From: JANLQX01 sp031423635
Lineage (GTDB): Bacteria; Actinomycetota; Acidimicrobiia; Acidimicrobiales; JANYDT01
Assembly: GCA_031423635.1 (NCBI GenBank)
Contig: JANPFX010000011.1
Location: 3,669-67,668 of the forward strand
Reading direction: 5' to 3'
Length of the DNA: 64,000 bases
In this document: in pieces, positions 51,554 to 60,774 of the stretch
Layout: every line of letters starts with the position of its first letter
How positions within the stretch are numbered: the first letter of the stretch is position 1
Notes under the pieces: model-generated
The model's input: the letters and a program-made list of their open reading frames with translations, nothing else
Told to the model about the DNA's origin: nothing
Database searches by the model: none
Program-made: the position numbers and the translations under genes

Positions 51554-52689
51554 CCTCCTGCGGCCCCGACGGGAAGCCAGCGACGACGACGGCGAGCGGC
51601 GAGATCTTCGAGCTGGCCGAAGCAGACGACGAAGACCGCCAGCACGATCGCAGTCAGGACGAGATAGGCGACCATGCGGGCGGGTTGCGAGTCGATGCGG
51701 CGACTGAGCGAGTTCGCCACCGCATTCGCCGGGAGGCCCCACAGATAGAGGGTGAACGTCCGCTGGTTGATCCGACCGACGACCGCGTCGAGCGCTCCCC
51801 GGCGGCGATCGATCCATCGTTCGATCGGCACTCGGGCCGAGAGAGCGACGAGCATCCAGGCCGCTCCGATCAGCAGATGAGCCGACCTCGAGGCGTAGAG
51901 CTCCTGCGTCCCCTTGTCGTGAATCGGTTCGATGACGAACGCCGTGAGCACACCCATCGCGGCGAAACCTCCGCCTAGTGCGACAAGCGACCGACTCCTC
52001 CACTCCCGTATGCGCGCATATGAGGGACCGAGCGCGAAGAAGATGCCGAACTGGAATGTGGTGATGATCGCTTCATCCACGACGACGCCATGGATCTTGG
52101 TCAGCCACTGTGTGAATGCGAAGCCCGCGAGAGGGACAATGGCACACCATGCGCCGACCCGGCGATGCAGCCAGAGCAGTCCTGACGCAGCGAGGACGAG
52201 CCACAGAAAGGCCCCCACATACCAGAGCTGGCCCCACAGGAACACACGGTCGCGAGATCCAGTCGGCGCCAGTAGCGGGACCGCCCAGTGCCAGGCGTGC
52301 TTCCACGGGAACGAGGCACCGGGCTCGTCGCTGCGGAGATCGGTCGTGATCATGACGAAGAGCGCGCATGCGGCGAACCACACGTAGGGAAGCGCGATGC
52401 GTCGGATACGTCGGATGACCACCTCTCCGGCGCGGCGGCGGGAAAGCATCTGCGCGGTGACGGCACCGCTCACGAAGAACACCTCGGGCATGCCCGGGTA
52501 GATCCACATCACCCAGGGGAGGTACACGGTCGGGGGTCGGAGCAACGTGTGGAGCAGGACGACGCGACAGATCGACACGGCCCGCAACACGTCGAGGAAC
52601 GAGTCACGCGCAGGCGTCGACTCCGCCCGGCCGTCACCGGTGGCACCGGATGCACGGTCGAGCGGCGATGGCACACCGTTTGCGTTCAT
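51514..52689 (-). CDS. Membrane acyltransferase (OafA/YrhL, acyltransferase-3)
   Basis: 391 aa with about ten TM segments. Start ATG 52689 is taken; GTG 52767 would add 26 residues overlapping the PPOX-gene promoter. Acyltransferase-3 family features: FLDVLRAVSICRVVLLHTLLR near 30 (the conserved Arg...His), SGAVTAQMLSRRRAGEVVIRRIRRIALPYV near 74, and FTLYLWGLPAN near 328. It transfers acyl groups to a sugar or lipid at the membrane; acceptor unknown. The 3' end overlaps the MarR gene by 40 bp. Confidence 0.83.
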   Translation of the reverse strand: MNANGVPSPLDRASGATGDGRAESTPARDSFLDVLRAVSICRVVLLHTLLRPPTVYLPWVMWIYPGMPEVFFVSGAVTAQMLSRRRAGEVVIRRIRRIALPYVWFAACALFVMITTDLRSDEPGASFPWKHAWHWAVPLLAPTGSRDRVFLWGQLWYVGAFLWLVLAASGLLWLHRRVGAWCAIVPLAGFAFTQWLTKIHGVVVDEAIITTFQFGIFFALGPSYARIREWRSRSLVALGGGFAAMGVLTAFVIEPIHDKGTQELYASRSAHLLIGAAWMLVALSARVPIERWIDRRRGALDAVVGRINQRTFTLYLWGLPANAVANSLSRRIDSQPARMVAYLVLTAIVLAVFVVCFGQLEDLAARRRRRWLPVGAAGGHAVASSAAGPGT

Positions 52690-52799
52690 CGCTGCCGGCT
52701 GTGGCCGGGAGTCCGCATGCAGCTGCGCTCTCGCGGCGGACAGATCATGCGATGAAGTCTGGCCCACCGGTGCTTGCCTCGCCGTGGCATGCTCGGCGG

Positions 52800-53180
52800 A
52801 TGTTCTCCGCCGACGCCCGTGCCCTTCTGGATCGCCCCATCACCGGTGTGATCACCACGATCGATCCGGCCGGGTACCCGCAATCAACCGCCGTGTGGTT
52901 CCTGTTCGAGGACGACACGATCAAGGTATCGATGACGACCGGTCGGAAGAAGTACCGCAACATGGTCGACAACCCGAAGGCGACGTTCTTCGTCTTGAAC
53001 CCCGACAACGAGTGGTCGTTCGTCGAGATCCGCGCCGACGTCACCTGGGAGCCTGACCCTGAACGAATCACCATGCTCCGTGTCGGTGAGAAGCACGCCA
53101 CTGACGTCTCGGGGTTCGATCCTGCCGGGGCCGTGCGGATGACGGCAATCTTGCACCCCGCGAACGTCAACGCCCGCTGA
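52800..53180 (+). CDS. PPOX-class F420/FMN-dependent oxidoreductase
   Basis: 126 aa split-barrel protein of the pyridoxamine-phosphate-oxidase-like group: FSADARALLDRPITGVITTIDPAGYPQSTAVWFLFEDD is the characteristic N-terminus of actinobacterial PPOX class F420-dependent proteins; GRKKYRNMVDNPKATFFV follows, with WSFVEIRADVTWEPDP. Whether it binds F420 or FMN cannot be settled. ATG 52800 starts right at the conserved part. Divergent from the acyltransferase. Confidence 0.85.
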   Translation: MFSADARALLDRPITGVITTIDPAGYPQSTAVWFLFEDDTIKVSMTTGRKKYRNMVDNPKATFFVLNPDNEWSFVEIRADVTWEPDPERITMLRVGEKHATDVSGFDPAGAVRMTAILHPANVNAR

Positions 53181-53216
53181 CGCCTCGCGCCGGCGAGCGT
53201 CCCGCCCACCTTTTCG

Positions 53217-53954
53217 CTACTGCATCACCGACACATCGATGATGGCCTCGTGCTCGATCGATGCGACCAGAACGCCCCCGACGGTGATCTCGACGTCGGC
53301 CACGGCGCGAAGCCCGCGCCGCACGAAACGGTCGAACACCAGGCCACGAACGACGGCATTCGCACCGAGCGGCGCGAGCGCATGGTGGCGGATGTGTGAT
53401 CGTGTGTGGATCCATGCGCCGTTGACGAGTTGATCGTGGAACATGCGGTTCGCCAACCTCGGCCACACGCCGGGATGGACGACGCCGGCCGACCTGAACA
53501 GGCCGAGGTCGTCGCCGGCGCGCTCGGCGTAACCCGGGTCGAACTCTCCATCGAGATCAACACGCATCGGCTCCAGGCTCTGGGTCTCGGCGGCTGAACG
53601 AATCGGCCGTGAGGCCGCCGTGCGTCGGGCATCGACGCGAACCAACGGGCGGTCCGAGCGATCGACCCGGACCTCGAGGCGCAGGCCGTCGTCACCCTCG
53701 AACGTCACGGGAAACGAGAGGGTCTCGGCATCGAAGACCGGCGAGGCGAACGACACCTCGGCCGACCCCGAGCGTGCCCACTCCAGACCCCATTGCTCGG
53801 CGATCGGATGGACGCAGTAGGTATAGGTCGTGACACCGGCGACGAGTGCACGGGGGAATCCGGCCGCCCGGGCACCGTCATCGGTGTGAATAGGGTTCGA
53901 GGCGTGGTCGGGAAGGTTGCGGGCCACGATCGACCACGACACCGAACTGGTCAT
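53217..53954 (-). CDS. MaoC-like/hotdog-fold dehydratase-like protein
   Basis: 245 aa from ATG 53954; the frame upstream enters the intergenic repeats. The N-terminal half resembles a hotdog of the MaoC type (NPIHTDDGARAAGFPRALVAGVTTYTYCVHPIAEQWG near 20-55, like the hydratase-2 NPxHxDxxxA motif), and the C-terminal half a second hotdog (RMFHDQLVNGAWIHTRSHIRHHALAPLGANAVVRGLVFDRF near 160-200). The catalytic Asp-His pair HTDD is visible only in the first. Substrate unknown; could be an acyl-CoA hydratase-like or binding protein. Confidence 0.68.
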   Translation of the reverse strand: MTSSVSWSIVARNLPDHASNPIHTDDGARAAGFPRALVAGVTTYTYCVHPIAEQWGLEWARSGSAEVSFASPVFDAETLSFPVTFEGDDGLRLEVRVDRSDRPLVRVDARRTAASRPIRSAAETQSLEPMRVDLDGEFDPGYAERAGDDLGLFRSAGVVHPGVWPRLANRMFHDQLVNGAWIHTRSHIRHHALAPLGANAVVRGLVFDRFVRRGLRAVADVEITVGGVLVASIEHEAIIDVSVMQ

Positions 53955-53989
53955 CTGCGACAAGGTAGCCGCGACTGCCCTCGGCCGTC

Positions 53990-54140
53990 CGCGGCCCGCC
54001 CCCACATCCGCGTCACCTGCTTCCCTGCCGCACATCCCCGTCACCCTGCCGCACATCGGTCGTTTCCCGCGCGAAACGGCACGAAACCGGGCGATCTGCG
54101 GTGCAGACCGGGTGATCTGCGGCAGCGGTCGCCGTCGCCG
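53990..54140. repeat. Intergenic CTGCCGCACATC / GATCTGCGGCAG repeat block
   Basis: Between the MaoC-like and phosphatase genes. CACATCC(G/C)CGTCACC occurs twice, CTGCCGCACATC twice, GATCTGCGG twice. GATCTGCGGCAG is the near-complement of CTGCCGCACATC, so the block can fold as nested hairpins, including CGTTTC-GAAACG. No ORF seen. Likely a shared promoter/attenuator or repeat element. Confidence 0.55.
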
Positions 54141-54223
54141 CAGGCGTCGACGCCGTACACCAATTCACCCGGAGGACGCCTGGCGGTTGCCGGGTGTTGG
54201 CGTTCGCTCGGTACCGTGCCGGC

Positions 54224-55015
54224 ATGGACGCCAACTCTGCAGTTCTTCGCTCTGACCGCGACGATGCGCCGCGGTTCGAGCGACCCGCCGACCGTGCCGT
54301 CAGACTCCTCAACTTCCGCGAGGTTGGCGGAACTCCGTGCGCCGACGGCCGCCGGGTGAGGCGCAGCAGGCTGTTCCGATCGGCGACGCCGGACTTCGCC
54401 ACGCCGACCGACGTGCTGTTCGTGGACCGCCTCGGGATCCGAACCGTGCTCGACCTGCGCACCGAACCGGAGCGTCGCCCGAGCCCGCTGCGCAACGTCG
54501 ACGTGCACTCGATCCCCATCCTCACCCAGGTGTGGGACCCGGGTTCGATCGCCGCGTCCACGCTTCCGGCGGAACGCTTCCTCGCCGACCGATACCTCGA
54601 GATGTGCGAGGTCGGCGCCGCCCGCGTAGCGGAGTGCTTTGCGGTGCTCGCCGACAGCGGGGCAAGCCCGGCGCTGGTCCACTGCACGGCAGGCAAGGAT
54701 CGGACCGGAGTGCTCGTCGCCTTGCTGCTGTCCGCGTTCGGTGTGGATCGCCGGGTGATCGCCGAGGACTACGCAATGAGCGCCCTCGCCATGCCCGAGC
54801 TGATCGCCCTGATCAGAGATCAGACGCCCGAACGCCTTGATGCAATGATCAGCCAGCCGTCCTCCTTTCTCTCGGCTCCCCAGGAGACGATGCATCTCTT
54901 TCTCGCCGAGCTCGCCGACCGCTACGGATCGGCCACGCGGTACCTGCTGCACGCCGGCGTGAGCGAGGATCAACTCGACGCACTGGCCGAGCACTTCACC
55001 GCGCCCGTTCGCTGA
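54224..55015 (+). CDS. Tyrosine phosphatase, paralog of the 29.3-kb gene
   Basis: 263 aa from ATG 54224. Same Y_phosphatase3/PtpB family: RLLNFREVGGTPCADGRRV near 31, RSATPDFATPTD near 55, and the P-loop VHCTAGKDRTGVLVALLL near 150-166 (HCxxGKDRTG). Catalytic Cys and Arg retained. About 30 percent of the positions look shared with 29311-30168 (by eye), so it is an old paralog. Alone in its transcript, followed by phoX. Confidence 0.9.
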   Translation: MDANSAVLRSDRDDAPRFERPADRAVRLLNFREVGGTPCADGRRVRRSRLFRSATPDFATPTDVLFVDRLGIRTVLDLRTEPERRPSPLRNVDVHSIPILTQVWDPGSIAASTLPAERFLADRYLEMCEVGAARVAECFAVLADSGASPALVHCTAGKDRTGVLVALLLSAFGVDRRVIAEDYAMSALAMPELIALIRDQTPERLDAMISQPSSFLSAPQETMHLFLAELADRYGSATRYLLHAGVSEDQLDALAEHFTAPVR

Positions 55016-55174
55016 GGCGACATCGGGTCGGAGCCGACCGCACACCAGCTGTTCACCGGGCACGCGGATCGGACAGCGCGTCTGGCACCGTTTGGGACAA
55101 CGTTCGGAGAACGGCAAGCCACTGTTCATGTCAGCGACGCTTCCGCGTTCCGACGGCTTCCTACGGTCACCCGT

Positions 55175-57175
55175 ATGTCAACCATCCCCCAGTTCACCCA
55201 GAACGATAACGACACCCTCGAATCGCTGATGCAGGCGCGCATCAGCCGGCGCGGAGCTCTCAAAGCCGGCGCGGCAGCGGCAGCCGCCGCGACCATTGGC
55301 GGCGCCGCTCTCGACCTCGTCACGAATGGCGCCTCCGCCGTCGTGACGCCAACGACGCTTGGCAAGGCGGCGGAGTCGACCGGCTTCGCTCCAGTCGCTC
55401 CGGCTCGGACCACCGACGACGCGTTCCGGGTTCCGGCCGGCTACGCCGCCGATGTCCTCCTCCGTTGGGGTGACCCCGTTCTCCCCGGTGCACCGAAGTT
55501 CGACCTCGCGGCCCAATCCGGCACGGCACAAGCGCAGCAGTGCGGCTACAACCACGACTTCCAGGCCTTCTTCCCGATCGGCGACGGAAGCACCGAAGGC
55601 GTGCTCTGGGTGAACCACGAGTACACCGACGGCTATCGCATGATCCCCGGTTGGAACCCCCGCACGACGAACCTCGACCAGCTGCGGGCGTGGGTCGACA
55701 TCGAGCTCGCCGCCCACGGCGGCACGGTCGTCGAGTTGGCCCGACCCAATGCAACGTCGAAGTGGGAGGTGCGTCCCGGCAAGCGGAACCGCCGGATCAC
55801 GGCGAACACGCCGATGCGGATGTCGGGCCCCGCAGCCCAGGACGAAAGGCTCGCGGGTCAGGTGCTCGGAACACTCAACAACTGCGGCGGCGGCGTCACC
55901 CCTTGGGGAACCGTGCTCACCGCCGAAGAGAACTTCAATCAGTACTTCGCCAACAACGACAAGGTGACGGATGCCGTCACGAAAGCGACGCACGCCCGCT
56001 ACGGACTGCTCCCCGCCGCGTCGGATCGCGGGTGGGAACGGGTGTACCCGAATCGCTTCGACGCCTCCATCGTTCCCAACGAACCGTACAAGTTCGGCTG
56101 GATCGTCGAGGTCGATCCGGACGACCCCAACTCGACCCCGGTGAAGCGCACTGCACTCGGACGTTTCAAGCACGAAGCGGCGACCGTGGTCGTCGCTCCT
56201 TCGGGACAGATCGTCGTGTACTCCGGCGACGACGAGCGCTTCGAGTTCTTCTACAAGTACGTGTCCTACGGCGTCTACGACCCGAAGAAGGGCAAGGCCA
56301 ACGGTGCACTGCTCGACGAAGGCACGCTCTACGTCGCCAAGCTCGAAGTCGACGGCTCGGCCCAGTGGATTCCGCTCGAGCACAACCGCCGCAGCGAGCT
56401 CACCGCCCGCACCGGCTTCCGTGACCAGGCCGACGTGTTGCTCCGCACCCGTCTCGCCGCGACGGCGGTGGGCGCGACGCGCATGGACCGTCCCGAGGAC
56501 ATCGAGGCGAACCCGAAGACCGGGAAGATCTACGCGATGCTGACCAACAACGCCCGCCGCACGACGCTGGCGACCGACGCCGCCGAGGTTGCCGCCAACC
56601 CGCGTTTCGATGCCAAGGAAGGCAACAAGACGGGCCACATCCTGGAGCTGACGGAGAAGAACAACGACCACACCTCCATGCAGTTCCGCTGGGACATCTT
56701 CATGCTCGCCGGGAACCCGAGGGCGGGCGGCAAGCAGGTCACTGCGCTGAAGGACGTGGCGAGCTGGGCCGACACCTACTTCGCCGGGTTCGCCGGCGAG
56801 GTCAGCCCGTTGGGTGCGCCGGACAACGTGGCATTTTCCCCCGACGGCATGATGTGGATCGCCACCGACGGAGCGCCGAACACGATCGGCTACAACGACG
56901 CTCTGCACGCGGTGGCCACCACCGGCCCGAACCGCGGGCAGGTGCGTCAGTTCCTCAGCGTTCCCGCCGGAGCGGAGACGTGCGGACCAGAGTTCACGCC
57001 CGACCAGAAGACGCTCTTCATCGCCGTGCAGCACCCCGGCGAGGACGGCGGGTTCTTCCGGGCCAACGACGTGACCGCGAACGCCCAGTCAGCCTGGCCC
57101 GATGGGGCCAACACCCAGCCCCGACCGGCCACCGTCGTCATCCGCAAGCTCGACGGCGGCATCATCGGCAGCTGA
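55175..57175 (+). CDS. PhoX-family Tat-exported phosphatase-like protein (DUF839)
   Basis: 666 aa. Tat signal SRRGALKAG with a long Ala-rich h-region (residues 20-52), so it is exported folded. The PhoX domain follows: AFRVPAGYAADVLLRWGDP, LWVNHEYTDGYRM, NNCGGGVTPWGTVLTAEENFNQYF (conserved Glu/Asn metal region), KHEAATVVVAP, YSGDDERFEFFYKYV, MDRPEDIEANPKTGKIYAMLTNN, and GMMWIATDG. These are the Ca/Fe-binding motifs of PhoX alkaline phosphatases. Upstream GTTCACCGGGC (55051-55061) and GTTCATGTCAG (55124-55134) resemble single units of a PHO box. Followed by a GC hairpin. Confidence 0.88.
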   Translation: MSTIPQFTQNDNDTLESLMQARISRRGALKAGAAAAAAATIGGAALDLVTNGASAVVTPTTLGKAAESTGFAPVAPARTTDDAFRVPAGYAADVLLRWGDPVLPGAPKFDLAAQSGTAQAQQCGYNHDFQAFFPIGDGSTEGVLWVNHEYTDGYRMIPGWNPRTTNLDQLRAWVDIELAAHGGTVVELARPNATSKWEVRPGKRNRRITANTPMRMSGPAAQDERLAGQVLGTLNNCGGGVTPWGTVLTAEENFNQYFANNDKVTDAVTKATHARYGLLPAASDRGWERVYPNRFDASIVPNEPYKFGWIVEVDPDDPNSTPVKRTALGRFKHEAATVVVAPSGQIVVYSGDDERFEFFYKYVSYGVYDPKKGKANGALLDEGTLYVAKLEVDGSAQWIPLEHNRRSELTARTGFRDQADVLLRTRLAATAVGATRMDRPEDIEANPKTGKIYAMLTNNARRTTLATDAAEVAANPRFDAKEGNKTGHILELTEKNNDHTSMQFRWDIFMLAGNPRAGGKQVTALKDVASWADTYFAGFAGEVSPLGAPDNVAFSPDGMMWIATDGAPNTIGYNDALHAVATTGPNRGQVRQFLSVPAGAETCGPEFTPDQKTLFIAVQHPGEDGGFFRANDVTANAQSAWPDGANTQPRPATVVIRKLDGGIIGS

Positions 57176-57212
57176 CGCCCGCCCTTCTCCCTCCGCCGGT
57201 CGCCGCAACTCA

Positions 57213-57238
57213 GGCCCGGGTGACGTGTCATCCGGGCC
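57213..57238. terminator. GC hairpin after phoX
   Basis: GGCCCGGGTGAC (57213-57224) pairs with GTCATCCGGGCC (57227-57238), 12 pairs with one G-T mismatch and a tiny loop; likely the phoX terminator, without a T-run. Confidence 0.6.
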
Positions 57239-57297
57239 CTGCTGGGTGGCCGCGCGGTGCGCGGGGAAGGCTTTGCGGCTCTCCATGCACCGTGGTG

Positions 57298-57309
57298 TAG
57301 GTGCACCTA
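57298..57309. promoter_or_regulatory. Iron-box-like palindrome upstream of efeU
   Basis: TAGGTGCACCTA, a perfect 12-bp palindrome just 49 bp before the efeU GTG and followed by AATGTTTTGGGGATAC. Half-sites equal the TAGGT/ACCTA of DtxR/IdeR boxes but with a shorter spacer (2 bp instead of 7), so the regulator may be of a related metal-sensing type. Placement in front of an iron importer supports iron control. Confidence 0.5.
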
Positions 57310-57357
57310 ATGTTTTGGGGATACGCTTCAGGACATGACTTCGAGCAAGGCCGCAGC

Positions 57358-58203
57358 GTGTTCGCCAACTTCCTGATCGGCCTACGCGAGGGCCTCGAGG
57401 CGGCGCTCGTTGTCGGCATCCTGCTCGCCTACATCCACAAGTCGGGTCGACGTGAACTCGCACCGCGGATTTGGAGCGGCGTCGGGATCGCCGTCAGCGT
57501 GTCGCTCGCGTTCGGGGCACTGCTCACCTACGGTCCCCGGGGCCTGAGCTTCCGAGCGCAGGAGACGATCGGCGGCACCCTCTCGATCCTCGCGGTGGGT
57601 TTCGTCACCTGGATGATCTTCTGGATGGCGCGTACCGCTCGGTCGCTACGGGGCGAGCTCGAACACCGCATCGACGCGGCCGTCGCCGCCGGTGGGAGCG
57701 CACTCGTGCTCGTCGCCGTGCTCGCGGTCGGCCGAGAAGGGCTGGAGACGGCGCTGTTCCTGTGGGCGGCGGCGCAGGCAACCGGGTCGTCAACGGATCC
57801 GCTGATCGGGGCCACCCTTGGCCTTGCGGTCGCGGTCCTCATCGGCGTGGCGATCTACCGGGGTGCACTGAAGCTGAACATGGCCCGCTTCTTCACGTGG
57901 ACGGGGGCGCTGCTGGTGCTCGTCGCCGGCGGCGTGCTCGCCTACGGCATCCACGACCTCCAGGAGGCCGACGTCCTTCCCGGGCTGAACCGCCTCGCCT
58001 TCGACGTCTCATCCTGGGTCCGTCCCGGTACCTGGCTGGCAACGCTGCTGAAGGGCACGTTCAACTTCTCCCCGACCACGACGTGGCTGCAAGCCGGGGC
58101 ATGGCTGCTGTATGTCATCCCGGTGATGACGGCCTTCATCATGGTCATGCGTCGACGGCCGAGCGCCCCAGCTCGGTTCACGGCCAAAGGACAGCCGGCA
58201 TGA
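57358..58203 (+). CDS. efeU: Ferrous/ferric iron permease EfeU (FTR1)
   Basis: Membrane permease of the EfeUOB iron importer. 281 aa from GTG 57358; earlier frame from 57301 runs through the operator. Seven TM segments. Two iron-binding REGLE motifs, at residues 10-14 and about 126-130, both intact. The stop overlaps the efeO ATG (ATGA), and a 12-bp iron-box palindrome lies upstream. Confidence 0.92.
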   Translation: MFANFLIGLREGLEAALVVGILLAYIHKSGRRELAPRIWSGVGIAVSVSLAFGALLTYGPRGLSFRAQETIGGTLSILAVGFVTWMIFWMARTARSLRGELEHRIDAAVAAGGSALVLVAVLAVGREGLETALFLWAAAQATGSSTDPLIGATLGLAVAVLIGVAIYRGALKLNMARFFTWTGALLVLVAGGVLAYGIHDLQEADVLPGLNRLAFDVSSWVRPGTWLATLLKGTFNFSPTTTWLQAGAWLLYVIPVMTAFIMVMRRRPSAPARFTAKGQPA

Positions 58204-59387
58204 TCGCCTTTCCGAGCGTTCGCCGCGGCGTCGTGATCCTCGCCCTCGTGGGTGCCGGTGCCCTGCTCACGTCCTGCACGGAGAAAGCCGATTCGGGCAC
58301 CACGAAAGGAGGAACCGATCCCGCCAAGCTCACCGTCACGGCGACCGACGATGCCTGCATGGTCTCCTCGACGAGCGCGCCCAGCGGCACCGTCACGTTT
58401 GCCGTGACCAACAAAGGTTCGAAGGTGAACGAGTTCTATCTGTTTGCCGCCGACGGTGTGCGCGTCGTCGGCGAGGTCGAGAACATCGGGCCGGGCATCA
58501 GCCGGAACCTCGTCGTGCGGATCAAGCCCGGCACCTACATCGCCGCGTGCAAACCGGGAATGACCGGCGACGGCATCCGCAGCGAGTTCACGGTGACCGA
58601 CTCGGGTGCCACGGTGGCCGCCCCGGCCGTCGAAACGTTGCTCACCGACGCAACGGAGCAGTACACCGATTTCGTCCGCACCGAGGCCGACGAGCTGTTG
58701 GAGAAGACCGAGACCTTCGCCGAGTTGTACCGGTCCGGCAAGGACGACGAAGCGCGGGCGAACTATGCACCCACCCGGATGCACTGGGAGCGGATCGAGC
58801 CCGTGGCCGAATCATTCGGTGACATCGACCCGAAGTTGGACCTTCGTGAAGCCGACCTCGAAGCGGGCCAGGAGTGGACCGGATGGCATCGGATCGAGAA
58901 GGACCTCTGGCCGCCGGCCGCCGGCACTCCCTACGTTCCGCTCACCACGGCGCAAAGAACCGCGCTCGCCGACCAGCTCGTGGCCGACACCAAGGACCTC
59001 CGCGGGCGTGTATCGGTCGTCACGCTCTCTCCCGATCAACTGAGCAACGGAGCGAAGGAACTCCTCGACGAAGTGGCAACCGGCAAAGTGACCGGCGAGG
59101 AGGAGGTCTGGTCCGGGACCGATCTCTGGGACTTCCAGGCCAACGTCGAAGGGGCCAAGATGGCCTTCGAGGTGCTCGAACCCGTGCTTCGAGAGAAGAA
59201 CCCGGCGCTGCTCACCGAACTCGACGAGCGCTTCGACGACGTGCAAAAGCTCCTCGACGCGCAGAAGAAGGGCGATGGTTTCGTGAATTACCGCGACCTC
59301 TCGGCCGAACAGATCAAGACGATGGCTGACGCCGTGAATGCGCTGGGCGAGCCCCTTTCACGTCTCACTGCCGCCGTCGTGTTGTGA
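58200..59387 (+). CDS. efeO: EfeO iron-uptake periplasmic-type lipoprotein
   Basis: 395 aa. Signal peptide with lipobox LLTSC, then an N-terminal cupredoxin-like domain (LTVTATDDACMVSSTSAPSG, CKPGM) and a C-terminal M75/imelysin domain with the iron-binding GWHRIEKDLW (HxxE) near 226-235. The full EfeO layout suggests delivery of iron to EfeU. It overlaps efeU by ATGA and efeB by GTGA, so the three are one coupled operon. Confidence 0.93.
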   Translation: MIAFPSVRRGVVILALVGAGALLTSCTEKADSGTTKGGTDPAKLTVTATDDACMVSSTSAPSGTVTFAVTNKGSKVNEFYLFAADGVRVVGEVENIGPGISRNLVVRIKPGTYIAACKPGMTGDGIRSEFTVTDSGATVAAPAVETLLTDATEQYTDFVRTEADELLEKTETFAELYRSGKDDEARANYAPTRMHWERIEPVAESFGDIDPKLDLREADLEAGQEWTGWHRIEKDLWPPAAGTPYVPLTTAQRTALADQLVADTKDLRGRVSVVTLSPDQLSNGAKELLDEVATGKVTGEEEVWSGTDLWDFQANVEGAKMAFEVLEPVLREKNPALLTELDERFDDVQKLLDAQKKGDGFVNYRDLSAEQIKTMADAVNALGEPLSRLTAAVVL

Positions 59388-60745
59388 GCGATACGGAGAC
59401 TGCTTCCACCGATGCGCCGTTCGGCGACCACGCAACCTTCAGCGCGCGTACTATCGCCCCCGTCTCCCAGCCCCACTTGTCCCGACGCCGCCTGCTCGGC
59501 GCTGCAGGCGTCGGCGTCGCGGCAGTCGCTGCGGGCGTTACCGCGGTCAGCCGTCGGAGCGCAAAGGACCCGGACACAAACGCGTTGCCCTCGGACAGTG
59601 GTGCAGTCGCGTTCTACGGCAGCCATCAGGCGGGCATCGCGACGCCGGCCCAGGACCGGCTCCATTTCGCCGCATTCGACGTCACGACCACCAGCCGCGA
59701 TCGCCTGATCCGCCTGCTCCGGGACTGGACCGATGCAGCGGCGAAGATGGCGCAGGGCCTGCCGGTGGGTGACTTCGGCGCCGTCGACGGATCCCCGCTT
59801 GCCCCTCCCGACGACACCGGCGAAGCGCTTGGTTTGGCGGCGTCACGGCTCACCATCACCATCGGATTCGGGCCGTCGCTGTTCGAGACGGCCTCAGGTG
59901 TCGACCGGTTCGGGATCGTCGCCCGCCGACCGCCGTCGTTGACGGAACTACCGCTCTTCCCGAAGGACAACCTCTCGCCCGCCCGCTCCGGCGGCGATCT
60001 CTGCGTGCGGGCCTGCGCCGACGATCCGCAGGTGGCCGTCCATGCCGTCCGCAACCTTGCCCGCATCGCCTTCGGCACGGCCACGGTGCGATGGTCGCAA
60101 CTGGGCTTCGGGCGAACCTCGTCGACCTCGACCACGCAGGCCACCGCACGCAACCTGTTCGGGTTCAAGGACGGAACGGCGAACCTGAAGGCGGAAGATC
60201 CTGCGTTGCTCGATGCGCACGTGTGGGTCCCCTCGTCTACCGCGCATGCGAAGCACGGGTGGCTCGCCGGCGGCTCCTACCTCGTGGCCCGCCGGATAAG
60301 CATGCGGATCGAGACGTGGGACCGCACCTCGCTGGCCGAGCAGGAACGCCTCATCGGACGGACCAAGGGCGACGGCGCACCGATGTCCGGGGGCACCGAG
60401 TTCACCGCCCCCGACTTCGAGGCGACGGGGGCGCGCGACGAGCCGCTTATCCCGGGCGGATCACACATGCGACTTGCCCATCCATCGGCCAACAACGGCG
60501 TGCGCATCCTCCGCCGTGGCTACAACTTCGCCGACGGTTCCGACGGGCTCGGACGTCTCGATGCCGGATTGTTCTTCATCGCCTTCGTCCGTGACCCCGC
60601 CACCCACTACATCCCCATGCAGCTGCAGCTCTCGAAGAACGACACCCTGATGGAGTACCTCCAGCACACCGGATCGGCGCTCTTCGCCGTCCCACCCGGC
60701 GTGGCGTCGACCGGCGGCTTCCTCGGAGAGGCCCTCTTCACGTAG
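59384..60745 (+). CDS. efeB: EfeB Dyp-type peroxidase/deferrochelatase
   Basis: 453 aa from GTG overlapping the efeO stop (GTGA). Tat signal SRRRLLGAAG near 33-42, so exported folded with heme. Dyp fold: GxxDG motif GFKDGTAN near 260-264, proximal heme-ligand region with GGSHMRLAHPSANNG near 361, and PAFVRDPATHYIPMQ-type C-terminal motif. Oxidises Fe(II) or releases iron from heme for EfeO/EfeU. Last gene of the operon. Confidence 0.93.
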   Translation: MSDTETASTDAPFGDHATFSARTIAPVSQPHLSRRRLLGAAGVGVAAVAAGVTAVSRRSAKDPDTNALPSDSGAVAFYGSHQAGIATPAQDRLHFAAFDVTTTSRDRLIRLLRDWTDAAAKMAQGLPVGDFGAVDGSPLAPPDDTGEALGLAASRLTITIGFGPSLFETASGVDRFGIVARRPPSLTELPLFPKDNLSPARSGGDLCVRACADDPQVAVHAVRNLARIAFGTATVRWSQLGFGRTSSTSTTQATARNLFGFKDGTANLKAEDPALLDAHVWVPSSTAHAKHGWLAGGSYLVARRISMRIETWDRTSLAEQERLIGRTKGDGAPMSGGTEFTAPDFEATGARDEPLIPGGSHMRLAHPSANNGVRILRRGYNFADGSDGLGRLDAGLFFIAFVRDPATHYIPMQLQLSKNDTLMEYLQHTGSALFAVPPGVASTGGFLGEALFT

Positions 60746-60774
60746 GCGGACAGCGCGGCGCGCTGACCGTCGGG

